Part shown: piece after piece, positions 15,285-25,928 of the stretch
Layout: each line of letters opens with the position of its first letter
Numbering within the stretch: position 1 is the stretch's first letter
NCBI GenBank assembly: GCA_964500445.1
Contig: CAZCOG010000023.1
Coordinates: forward strand, 1-64,000
Direction: 5' to 3'
Origin: Persicitalea sp964500445
GTDB taxonomy: Bacteria > Bacteroidota > Bacteroidia > Cytophagales > Spirosomataceae
DNA length: 64,000 nucleotides
The notes under the pieces: model-generated
The model's input: only the letters and a program-made list of their open reading frames with translations
Told to the model about the DNA's origin: nothing
Database searches by the model: none
Program-made: the position numbers and the translations under genes

Positions 15285-18189
15285 ACTTGGTCCAAATAAA
15301 TCAGAAGAAAACGCGGCGCTGCTCCGGTATCTCGTCGCTAAAGACCAGCCGGAAATAGCCGATGACGACGCGCCGCAAAAGCGCATCATCGTCATTGGCA
15401 AGCATAAGTACTACGACCTTTTCAACGCCCAACTTATCGACTACTCGCCCGGTCTTGGGGGCGATTTGCGCGGTCCGTTCGTGCCTGTTAATCCGCTGGA
15501 TTTGCTATGGAATGCCCCGCACCCGGACGGTCTGAAATTCTACGCTGCTCTTGCCAGGTTTCAAAGTGTCTACGAAAAATCACCCGCCAATACCGAAGCA
15601 CTCAAATCTCTGATTCGCAATCCTTTCGGCTATGTTTTTTATTACCATGATAGTCAAGTTTCGGAGAAAATTTCCGCCCGCTCGCTTTCGCCCATAACCA
15701 TGAGTCAGCCCGAGATAGATTTGAAAGTACAAATCAGTCTGGGCGAAAAGTGCTATAATGTTCAGAGTGACCTGACGCTCGACGGGGCCTTTTGTCCACT
15801 TTCGCGTGTTGCTGTGCGGTTCGGACACTTCCTCGTTCTCGATGCAGCCTGGTACCTCTGCGATAAACCACCGATTCTCGACGCCGTAGGGTACTTTAAG
15901 CGACAAAGTCAGCCGCTTCTTCTCACGCCGGATGCATTTCTGGAATTTCAATTGACGGTACTACCCGACCTCGAAACCCACGTGCGGGTCGATCACAACT
16001 ACCTGAAGCCGGGCACCAAGGCGCAGCTCAAAAGCGGCGGCTTCGACGAAACTCCCGAAAAGCTGATTTACCTATCGGATCACGGCGATTACGTCCTGAT
16101 CAATCCCGTCATGCGCTACGGCGAGGTGGAGATACCGGTACTTACCAAGCGGCAAATTTTCGGCCAAGATAAACGCGGAAACTACTTCGGCATTCCGCGC
16201 GACGCGCGGGCGGAGGATGATCTGATCGTGATGCTCATCGGTCAACACCCCGATTTTCTGGAACAAATGGAAAATCCGCTGCTGTACTTTTATTTGCACC
16301 GCCGTCGCTTTCTGGACGCGGATTGGTTTCTTGACGCTTTTGAAGTGTGGCGCGAGCAGGGAATTCAGGTGCTTGGGTTCAGTGAACTGAAAGGCAACAC
16401 CCAGAATCCCCATAAAGCTAGCGTCAATATTCAGGTTGCCAGCGGGCTCAACTGGTTCAATGCCCTGGTGAAAGTGCGGTTTGGCCGTAAAAAGGCATCG
16501 CTCAAACAACTGCATAAGTCAGTCAAAAACCAGAGCAAATTTGTGCTGCTGGACGACGGGACGACGGGAATTATCCCCGAAGAATGGCTGCACAAACTGG
16601 CGGACTACTTCAACGCGGGCCAAATCGCCGACGACGAGACGATCCAAATCTCCAAGATCAAATACCGGACGATTTCCGAACTCTTCGAGGCCGCGATGCT
16701 GGACGAAAAGGCGCAGCAGGAGATCAATTTGCACAATACCAAACTGTCTGACTTCGACGCCATCGCGCCTGTCGCCATTCCCGCCGGACTACAGGCCACG
16801 CTACGCCCCTACCAGCGACAGGGGCTGAGCTGGCTCAATTTCCTGGACGACTTCGGTTTCGGCGGCTGCCTGGCCGACGACATGGGCTTGGGTAAAACGC
16901 TGCAAATCATTGCCTTCATCCTATTGCAGCGAAAAAAATCTTCAAAAAATGTCAACTTGCTTGTCGTACCAACCTCGCTGATTTATAATTGGCAGGAAGA
17001 AATAGACAAGTTTGCGCCTTCGATTAAGGTTCATATTTTGCATGGTCCTGGCCGCGTTAAAATATCGGCGGGTTTCGACGACTACGAACTCATTATCACT
17101 ACCTATGGTACCTTGATTTCGGACATCGTTTTTCTGAAAAAATACGCCTTCAACTACGTCTTCCTGGACGAGTCGCAGAATATCAAAAACGTGTCGTCGC
17201 AACGTTACAAGGCCGCCCGGCTGTTGCAGGCCCGCAACCGAATTGCGATTTCGGGGACGCCCATCGAAAACAACACCTTCGATATTTACGCGCAGCTGTC
17301 GTTTGCCTGTCCGGGTTTGCTGGGGAGCCGTCGGTACTTCAGGAATACCCACGCCATTCCCATCGACCGTTTTAAAGAAAAGCGGGCAGCGGAACGCTTG
17401 CAGGCACTTATTGCTCCATTTGTACTAAGGCGCACGAAGAAGGAAGTGGCCGCCGAGCTTCCCGAAAAAACCGAAGTGGTACTTTACTGCGAAATGGGTG
17501 AAGCGCAACGGAAGGTATACGATGCCTACGAGCGCGAATTCCGCGACTATATTTCGGCAGAAAAAGAGGAGGAAATTCAGAAAAACGGTATGCACGTATT
17601 GCGCGGCATTACCAAACTGCGCCAAATCTGCAACTCACCGCGGCTTATTCAGGATGAGAAACTCTACGGCGACACCTCGGCCAAAATCGAGCAGTTGATG
17701 GAAAAACTACGTACGCTGACGCCCAACCATAAAATTCTGGTTTTCTCACAGTTCGTCGCCATGCTAGACCTCATCAAAAAAGAACTTAACCACGAAAAAA
17801 TCAAATACGCCTACCTGACGGGAAGCACCCGAAATCGCCCCGAGGTCATCCACCAGTTCCAGGAAGACGACGCCACCCGCGTGTTTCTTATCAGCCTGAA
17901 AGCGGGCGGCACGGGACTCAACCTCACCGCCGCCGACTACGTATTCCTCGTGGACCCGTGGTGGAACCCGGCGGTCGAAAACCAGGCCATCGACCGCAGC
18001 TACCGCATCGGCCAGCAAAAAAACGTTATCGCCGTGCGGCTCATTTGCCCAGATACGGTAGAGGAGAAAATCATGGTGATGCAGCAGAATAAAGCCAAGC
18101 TGGCCGGAGACTTGATTATGGAGGGAGATGGGTTTTTTAAATCGCTGGGTAAGGATGGGTTATTGGGGTTAGTGAGGAATAGTGATTGA
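15271..18189 (+). CDS. SNF2-family helicase/translocase
   Basis: A 972-residue SNF2-type ATPase. Residues 1-500 form an accessory region of unknown fold, followed by the two RecA-like lobes. Motif I is DDMGLGKT around 535-543 (Walker lysine 542), motif II is DESQ at 633-636 rather than the more usual DEAQ/DEAH, motif III is ISGTPIENN, and the second lobe holds VFSQFVAMLDLI, SLKAGGTGLNLTAADYV and the terminal DRSYRIGQ. Bacterial relatives translocate on double-stranded DNA and remodel nucleoprotein complexes such as RNA polymerase. The start overlaps the peptidase gene by 14 bp. Confidence 0.88.
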   Translation: MTSSKLGPNKSEENAALLRYLVAKDQPEIADDDAPQKRIIVIGKHKYYDLFNAQLIDYSPGLGGDLRGPFVPVNPLDLLWNAPHPDGLKFYAALARFQSVYEKSPANTEALKSLIRNPFGYVFYYHDSQVSEKISARSLSPITMSQPEIDLKVQISLGEKCYNVQSDLTLDGAFCPLSRVAVRFGHFLVLDAAWYLCDKPPILDAVGYFKRQSQPLLLTPDAFLEFQLTVLPDLETHVRVDHNYLKPGTKAQLKSGGFDETPEKLIYLSDHGDYVLINPVMRYGEVEIPVLTKRQIFGQDKRGNYFGIPRDARAEDDLIVMLIGQHPDFLEQMENPLLYFYLHRRRFLDADWFLDAFEVWREQGIQVLGFSELKGNTQNPHKASVNIQVASGLNWFNALVKVRFGRKKASLKQLHKSVKNQSKFVLLDDGTTGIIPEEWLHKLADYFNAGQIADDETIQISKIKYRTISELFEAAMLDEKAQQEINLHNTKLSDFDAIAPVAIPAGLQATLRPYQRQGLSWLNFLDDFGFGGCLADDMGLGKTLQIIAFILLQRKKSSKNVNLLVVPTSLIYNWQEEIDKFAPSIKVHILHGPGRVKISAGFDDYELIITTYGTLISDIVFLKKYAFNYVFLDESQNIKNVSSQRYKAARLLQARNRIAISGTPIENNTFDIYAQLSFACPGLLGSRRYFRNTHAIPIDRFKEKRAAERLQALIAPFVLRRTKKEVAAELPEKTEVVLYCEMGEAQRKVYDAYEREFRDYISAEKEEEIQKNGMHVLRGITKLRQICNSPRLIQDEKLYGDTSAKIEQLMEKLRTLTPNHKILVFSQFVAMLDLIKKELNHEKIKYAYLTGSTRNRPEVIHQFQEDDATRVFLISLKAGGTGLNLTAADYVFLVDPWWNPAVENQAIDRSYRIGQQKNVIAVRLICPDTVEEKIMVMQQNKAKLAGDLIMEGDGFFKSLGKDGLLGLVRNSD

Positions 18190-18260
18190 TACTTTGTTAC
18201 AAATCGTAGACTTGAAATATCTTAAGCTATCAGCAGCAAACTGACGGGAGCGAGGATGAG

Positions 18261-18911
18261 TTAGTTCGCTATGTTATTGTTAAGCTTTTCAAGCTGAAGT
18301 TTTATTTCATTCAACTTCTCGGGTAATTGTTGAATTCTGTATTCAGTTTTAGATCTTTCGTTTATGTAATCGAGTGTTGTTTTTTGTTCTTCTAAGGAAA
18401 TAGGGACGATGGATGTATATTTTTCTCCATGTATGATATTATCTTCAAAAGTAATCTTGGCTAAAAAGATTGCAGGATCATTTTTCTCGAAAAAAGCATG
18501 AAACTCATCTATGAAGAGATAGTATTTCTCATCTTTCTGTAAGGCTGCTATTCTATCAAATACCTTCTGTTGGTGGAAGGCAACTGTTTCTTTACGTATA
18601 TTTCTGGGGACAAAGAACTTATCTTGTATGCCAGACATACCAGATAGCCATTCTAGCTGGACATTGAATGCTGTTGAGCCTCCAACATTCGTGAATACTA
18701 ATTGCCAAAGGCCATATCTGCTGGTTGAATCAAAATTGATAGTCACTGCTGGTAATTGATTCAACCTATCCTTATGGATTATCTCATATGCAAATACTGA
18801 TGAAATTGTGGCTATAATCACAGCAAGCGAAGCTGCTGACACCTCGAAATTCGATACATATATTGAATATATTAGGAGCGAAAACGCTGCTATTCCTAGC
18901 CAGATAAGCAT
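18261..18911 (-). CDS. Hypothetical two-helix membrane protein
   Basis: A 216-residue protein I do not recognise. Two transmembrane helices (about 2-18 and 26-43) are followed by a soluble domain of about 170 residues with a beta-rich part (TINFDSTSRYGLWQLVFTNV) and a C-terminal amphipathic, coiled-coil-prone stretch (LNEIKLQLEKLNNN). The gene is distinctly AT-rich compared with its neighbours, which suggests recent transfer. Similar small membrane-tethered proteins are common cargo in accessory regions, but no function can be assigned. Confidence 0.6.
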   Translation of the reverse strand: MLIWLGIAAFSLLIYSIYVSNFEVSAASLAVIIATISSVFAYEIIHKDRLNQLPAVTINFDSTSRYGLWQLVFTNVGGSTAFNVQLEWLSGMSGIQDKFFVPRNIRKETVAFHQQKVFDRIAALQKDEKYYLFIDEFHAFFEKNDPAIFLAKITFEDNIIHGEKYTSIVPISLEEQKTTLDYINERSKTEYRIQQLPEKLNEIKLQLEKLNNNIAN

Positions 18912-19175
18912 TCCGTAAATACCTTTTCTCAGGTTTAATACTTATTCATGTTGAATAAATATAATAAAACGACATGGAAAAAACATCTTTATTGCCGCCA
19001 GCATATGCCTGGTAGCTGAGAGTGATGATGGATCATATATAACTGATGAACCCCATATCGGTTCCTGAATGCCTAGATCTAGTTATTGACAAGTCATACG
19101 ACAATCTCCGCTATTGCTCGGCTTTGCAAAGTCGTTATCTTTCTTGGTGAGTGCCAAAGCAACTAGTATAGAGAT

Positions 19176-19793
19176 TCACGCATACGCCGACCCTTTCTCC
19201 ACCAAATACGCCCCTACATTAAAAGTAATCCCCTCCACTATCTCCACCTCTTTATGCCAATCCTTTACCTGCCAATCAGCTTGTGGGATAGCCACGGTTA
19301 CCTTTTTGGTTTTGGTAGTGATCCAAATCACTTTCTCGACGCCGAAATCAATTAATTTCTGAGTTTTGGTGAAAAGGTAGGTGTCGCTTTCCATGTCGAG
19401 TGGGTCGGCGGCAATATCCACTTCGATGACTACTTTGGGTGGTACGGCCACATAACGCTCATTAACCGCCTCGATGGGTAGCAAATCACTGTCAAAAATG
19501 AGAATGTCGCCCGCCAGGTTGTTATGCTTGTCGAGATGCAACCCCGATTCACTCGAAAAGATGATGAATTTATCTTCGTCCAATTGGGTAAAAAGCAGCC
19601 TTTGCAGGTAGGCGATGATCAACGATTGAATACCACTCGACCCCATAATTTCAGCAAACGTTTTGGTACCTGACATAACTTCCCGGTAGCCCTTATAATG
19701 GATAGGCTGACCTTCAATGCGCTCATAGACTAGGTGATCGGGCACCTCTATGCGGGGTTTTGTGGCTCCTGCCTTGGCTCTGGTTGCTAACAT
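19176..19793 (-). CDS. Uma2 family (DUF820) putative endonuclease
   Basis: A 205-residue protein of the Uma2/DUF820 family with a PD-(D/E)XK nuclease fold. The core motif is PPKVVIEVDIAADPLDMESDTYLFTKTQ followed by IDFGVEKVIWITTKTKKV (about 115-175); aspartate in GDILIFD and glutamate in VIEVD are the likely metal ligands. The family is greatly expanded in Cytophagales and cyanobacteria, and its role is not established. It lies in the same accessory stretch as the AT-rich gene at 18261, separated by about 260 bp with no recognisable gene. Confidence 0.72.
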   Translation of the reverse strand: MLATRAKAGATKPRIEVPDHLVYERIEGQPIHYKGYREVMSGTKTFAEIMGSSGIQSLIIAYLQRLLFTQLDEDKFIIFSSESGLHLDKHNNLAGDILIFDSDLLPIEAVNERYVAVPPKVVIEVDIAADPLDMESDTYLFTKTQKLIDFGVEKVIWITTKTKKVTVAIPQADWQVKDWHKEVEIVEGITFNVGAYLVEKGSAYA

Positions 19794-19906
19794 GGTTTAA
19801 CTTTTTCTGGTAAAACCAAATATACCATCTCTCTCAGATATTTCCGAGCGGAACGCCTGATCGTCTTTATAGCGATTACCCAGATTTGAAATCAAATTCA
19901 GGAAAA

Positions 19907-19944
19907 CAAGGAAAGCCCGGTTGCATGCAACCGGGCTTTCCTTG
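19907..19944 (-). terminator. 38-bp perfect palindrome, terminator of the YceI gene
   Basis: A perfect self-complementary 38-bp sequence (left half CAAGGAAAGCCCGGTTGCA) lies 35 bp downstream of the YceI stop on the minus strand and is followed there by TTTTCC. A strong GC hairpin plus T-run fits a terminator. Confidence 0.75.
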
Positions 19945-19979
19945 AAATTGCCGACCTTTTCAAAAGAGATCAGGTGTCG

Positions 19980-20651
19980 CTAGATTGCTGATTTATTCGC
20001 TACAATGCTCAGATCCAGCAAGAACGTGTCGTCGATGATTTTGTCGGCGGCCGTGCCAATGATGGCAGCCCGGTACTTGATGTCATAGTCCAGGCGATTG
20101 ACCATAAAATTGGCGGTTGCCTGGACCGCGTCACTTGAAATATTGACCGTAGCCGGAAAAGTTTGGGGCTTGGTGATACCTTTGATAGTCAGGTCGCCAC
20201 CGATGGTGTAGTTAGGATCACCGGCTTTGGCTCCTTTTATTGGTTTTGCACTGGTGATTTTGAAAGTAGAAGTGGGGTATTTCTCTACCGAGAAAAAATC
20301 CTCCGACCGCAGATGGTTGACCAACCGTTCATTGAAAGGATTTGATTCGCCCTTATCTACATCCCGCATAGATTTCATATCGGCTGTAAAAGTACCTCCT
20401 GTAAGCTTGTTTCCATCCACATTGAGCTGACCGTTGGCCATCTTGACAATACCGATATGCTCACCGCCCACCTTTTTTGATTTCCAGCGAATGGCACTCC
20501 GGTTGGCATCCACAGCGAAAGTTGTGGCTTTGATGACACCTGAGATTGTGGTGTACTGTGCCTGATTTTCGGTCAAGCCGGGAGCAGCAAAAAATCCGCC
20601 AGTCAGGAGAAGGGCCACAAGAGCAGTACTGATTAAAGTGTTGTTGTACAT
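19980..20651 (-). CDS. YceI family periplasmic lipid-binding protein
   Basis: A 223-residue secreted protein with a signal peptide (about 1-24) and a YceI lipocalin-like beta-barrel (about 48-218). Landmarks are FAVDANRSAIRWKSKKVGG, the central MRDVDKGESNPFNERLVNHLRSEDFF, and TIGGDLTIKGITKPQTFP. YceI proteins bind isoprenoid-like lipids such as polyprenyl quinones in the periplasm; some are acid or base induced. It lies next to katG on the same strand but with separate terminators, so co-transcription is unlikely. Confidence 0.85.
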   Translation of the reverse strand: MYNNTLISTALVALLLTGGFFAAPGLTENQAQYTTISGVIKATTFAVDANRSAIRWKSKKVGGEHIGIVKMANGQLNVDGNKLTGGTFTADMKSMRDVDKGESNPFNERLVNHLRSEDFFSVEKYPTSTFKITSAKPIKGAKAGDPNYTIGGDLTIKGITKPQTFPATVNISSDAVQATANFMVNRLDYDIKYRAAIIGTAADKIIDDTFLLDLSIVANKSAI

Positions 20652-20835
20652 TTGAGTAGGGTTTGATTAATTTAAAAAATGCTCAAATCAATTTTTGGAC
20701 AATGCTACAACGTAAAATCCCGATCCGCAAATAAAATCGACAAGTAACCTACATTATTCGACCAGTAACCAATCCTGGCAGATGATCGGGAATCGCGCAC
20801 ATGCTTTTTACGGCTCCCAGCAATAGATCACGTGT

Positions 20836-20867
20836 AAAAAAAGGGTGACCCGGAAACCGGATCACCC
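20836..20867 (-). terminator. katG terminator
   Basis: GGGTGACCCGG (20843-20853) pairs with CCGGATCACCC (20857-20867), one wobble or mismatch, and on the minus strand is followed by seven T. It lies 23 bp after the katG stop. Confidence 0.85.
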
Positions 20868-20890
20868 CTGTACTGCCTCCTAAAAAACCA

Positions 20891-23155
<2,265 letters not shown>

Positions 23156-23478
23156 TTTTAATCGTTTTATTAATTGTTTGTGTTAACTGATTGTTGAAAA
23201 ATTTTGCCAGTCCAAAAACCTGTGAGAAAATGGATTGTTTAGCCTGGTATATGTTTTTAAAAGGTTATTCAACAAAGATAAACAGGGATGCGCAGAAAGA
23301 AAAAATCAATATAGCCATCCACGCCTAGTTCACTAAATGGTTTGCTTCGCTTAAAACAATCTTACTACCAGCAGGTTGTACAGGGAGAAAACTTCTGAAT
23401 TGACTTGAATCCATTGCTGAATATCATTACATTAGTCCTTTAATTGCTTCAAATTCTTAAACTACCTAGACTATCAAT
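23156..23478. other. Divergent intergenic region, katG and 23479 gene
   Basis: A 323-bp AT-rich region between divergent genes, presumably holding both promoters. I see no RNA, repeat or clear palindrome, and no convincing coding frame. Confidence 0.4.
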
Positions 23479-24594
23479 ATGATGAAAAAGACGTACTATT
23501 TACTGGCGATTGCCTGTGCCGGTTTCCTATTGCTGGCTACCACTTACCGCACGACCGAAAACAAGTACGGGCTGGTCGTGGGATCGCCCGAAATCAAATC
23601 CATGACCTCGTTGTCGTTCGGCCCTGATGGCATTTTGTTTGTCGGTGATTCGAAAAGTGCCACCGTGTTTGCAGTAGAAACGAAGGACGGGGCGATGAAT
23701 GAAAAGGCGGCGAACGTCGAGATTAAGGACATCGACCAGAAAATCGCGGCCCTGCTGGGTACCGAAGTACAGAATATCAGTATTCAGGATATTGCCGTGA
23801 ATCCGGTATCCAAGAGTGTGTACCTGGCCGTTCAGCACAGCGATGGCACCCCCGTTCTGTTCAAGATCGAGGGCGAGAAAATTACGCCGGTCAATACCAA
23901 AAGCGTTGCTTATTCGAGTGTAGCGTTGAATGACGTGCCCAGTGAGTCTGATAAGGACCGCAGAGGAAATTCGTTACGCGTTTCGGCTATTTCAGATTTG
24001 GGCTACTCTGATGGCAAACTGATGGTGAGTGGTTTGTCAAGCAAAGAGTTTAATTCCACGTTTCGCAGCATCCCTTTTCCTTTTACTGATAAGCAAGATC
24101 AGGCTTCGCTTGAAATCTATCACGCGGCCCACGGCAAGTACGAAACGCTATCCCCGATCAGGACTTTCACAACCGCCGAAATCAGCGGCAAAAAGTACCT
24201 GGTCGCCAGCTATACCTGCACACCGCTGGTACTTTTTCCGCTGGATGAATTGAAAGCCGGCCAGCACGTGAAAGGCAGAACGGTAGCCGAAATGGGTAGT
24301 GGCAATCAGCCCATCGACATTGTTACCCTGACCAAAGGCAACGAATCGTACCTGATGATGGCCAACTCGAACCGCCCGGTATTCAAGGTAGATTACAAGA
24401 ATATTGAAAAGTACCAGGGTTCGCTGACCACGCCCGTGGAAGAAAGCTTTGCCACTGCCGGGGTAGATTTTGTATCGCTACCCGTGACGAACGTACTGCA
24501 TTTGGCCAAGCTCGATGATTCCAGAATGGTTTTGCTGCAACGCCGCTCCAACGGCAGCCTGGATCTCTGGACTTCCAGCGAGCGTTATCTATGA
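23479..24594 (+). CDS. Secreted protein, beta-propeller-like, unknown function
   Basis: A 371-residue exported protein with a signal peptide (MKKTYYLLAIACAGFLLLA). The body shows repeated blade-like strands such as SLSFGPDGILFVGDS, IAVNPVSKSVYLAVQ and ISDLGYSDGKLMVSGL, typical of NHL/SMP-30-like beta-propellers, but I cannot name the family. The stop overlaps the start of the next gene as ATGA (24591-24594), so the two proteins are translationally coupled and likely act together in the periplasm or at the outer membrane. No catalytic residues are evident. Confidence 0.7.
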   Translation: MMKKTYYLLAIACAGFLLLATTYRTTENKYGLVVGSPEIKSMTSLSFGPDGILFVGDSKSATVFAVETKDGAMNEKAANVEIKDIDQKIAALLGTEVQNISIQDIAVNPVSKSVYLAVQHSDGTPVLFKIEGEKITPVNTKSVAYSSVALNDVPSESDKDRRGNSLRVSAISDLGYSDGKLMVSGLSSKEFNSTFRSIPFPFTDKQDQASLEIYHAAHGKYETLSPIRTFTTAEISGKKYLVASYTCTPLVLFPLDELKAGQHVKGRTVAEMGSGNQPIDIVTLTKGNESYLMMANSNRPVFKVDYKNIEKYQGSLTTPVEESFATAGVDFVSLPVTNVLHLAKLDDSRMVLLQRRSNGSLDLWTSSERYL

Positions 24595-25712
24595 CCGAGA
24601 GGAAATTGAACTGGATCAGGCCACACGCTGGGTATGGCCTGATCTTTTTTGTTTTAATGGTTTTTTGCAGCTGCTCTTCTTCCTCAGAAAACGACCAAAT
24701 CCGCATTCGCTGGCGTGGCAAAACGGCGGAAGGAGTCGATATTCCCCAATCCTTGACGGCCGGGTTACCTTCCGATTCCGTAGCAAGTTTGCTTAAAATC
24801 AGATTGGTAGATTCCAACCCTTCAGTCTCGATTCTCGGTGACTATTTATTGGAATCCGAAACAATCACTTTTACGCCGCTCATTCCTTTTACCCGTGGAT
24901 TGCAATATGAAATATTGTTACTAAATGAGCCTGTCAGCACTTTTAGTATTCCTGTGGCTGACTCTGCCGACGCACCCGAACTACTGGGCATTTTTCCTTC
25001 TCAGGATACCTTACCCGAAAATCTTCTGAAAATTTATCTTCGTTTCTCCCAACCCATGCAGGAGGGGAAATCGGCTGACTACGTTGCGCTGGTCAGCAAT
25101 AACTCAGATACGCTGAAAGGCGCTTTCCTGAACTTGCAACCGGAATTGTGGAACGAAGACCGAACTATCCTCACACTATGGCTGGACCCCGGTCGCATCA
25201 AACGCGATCTGCAACCTAACCGCCTGCTGGGAAATCCTTTGCAGCGTGGAGATAGTTATCAGCTGCTTGTCTCCGCAGAATGGAAAAATCAACTGGGAAC
25301 ATCGCTGCCGAAAACGTACCATAAATCGTTTGTGGCGAGTCTGCGGGACAGCCTGTCGCCCGTACCTGCGAAGTGGAAAATCATGGTCCCGTCAAGCGGT
25401 ACCCGACAATCCGCAAAAATTGAATTTAATGAACCTTTGGATTACAGTTTGATAGCCGAATCCCTAAGCATCATGGACAGAAACGGAAGGGTAGTTAAGG
25501 GCAAGTGGGAAATAGGTAAAGAAGAAAAAGTTGCTTATTTCAAGCCTTTATATAGCTGGAAAGCAGGGAACTACACACTGCAAGTACTTACGATTTTGGA
25601 AGACCTGGCCGGGAATAATCTGAATCGACCCTTTGATCTTGATGTAACGAAAAAAAGAGCTAGACAGCATCCTTCCGAGGTAGTGGAAGTACCATTTTCG
25701 GTAGCTGATTAG
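24591..25712 (+). CDS. Lipoprotein with Ig-like (SbsA-type) domains
   Basis: A 373-residue predicted lipoprotein. The signal peptide ends FVLMVFCSCSSS, giving a lipidated cysteine near residue 27. The rest shows two Ig-like modules of the SbsA type: LLGIFPSQDTLPENLLKIYLRFSQPM and, later, AKIEFNEPLDYSLI with KPLYSWKAGNYTLQVL. These domains usually mediate surface adhesion or spacing. The ATG overlaps the stop of the upstream propeller-like gene by 4 bp. The pair has no obvious partner enzyme in the window, so a structural or scaffold role is only a guess. Confidence 0.68.
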   Translation: MTERKLNWIRPHAGYGLIFFVLMVFCSCSSSSENDQIRIRWRGKTAEGVDIPQSLTAGLPSDSVASLLKIRLVDSNPSVSILGDYLLESETITFTPLIPFTRGLQYEILLLNEPVSTFSIPVADSADAPELLGIFPSQDTLPENLLKIYLRFSQPMQEGKSADYVALVSNNSDTLKGAFLNLQPELWNEDRTILTLWLDPGRIKRDLQPNRLLGNPLQRGDSYQLLVSAEWKNQLGTSLPKTYHKSFVASLRDSLSPVPAKWKIMVPSSGTRQSAKIEFNEPLDYSLIAESLSIMDRNGRVVKGKWEIGKEEKVAYFKPLYSWKAGNYTLQVLTILEDLAGNNLNRPFDLDVTKKRARQHPSEVVEVPFSVAD

Positions 25713-25887
25713 TACTTATATGAGGACTACTTCATGGGATATATATACTTATACCTGAACGTGGCGACCTATACGTCAGCAGTCGATAATATTCTTATAA
25801 CTAGTATTCTTATAAATAAAAAAGTCAGTGACCCTAAGTTTGAACATTTATTAGCAGAGCAAACGTTAGCCATGAAATTTTCACGGG

Positions 25888-25895
25888 TATATTTG
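25888..25895 (+). promoter_or_regulatory. Candidate -7 element TATATTTG
   Basis: TATATTTG matches the Bacteroidota TAnnTTTG element and lies 33 bp before the DUF5686 start, at a good distance for a short leader. A TTA-containing stretch about 20 bp upstream could be the -33 box. Confidence 0.45.
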
Positions 25896-25928
25896 TGTAC
25901 CTAGGTTAAGCTGTAACCGTCGAATTCA

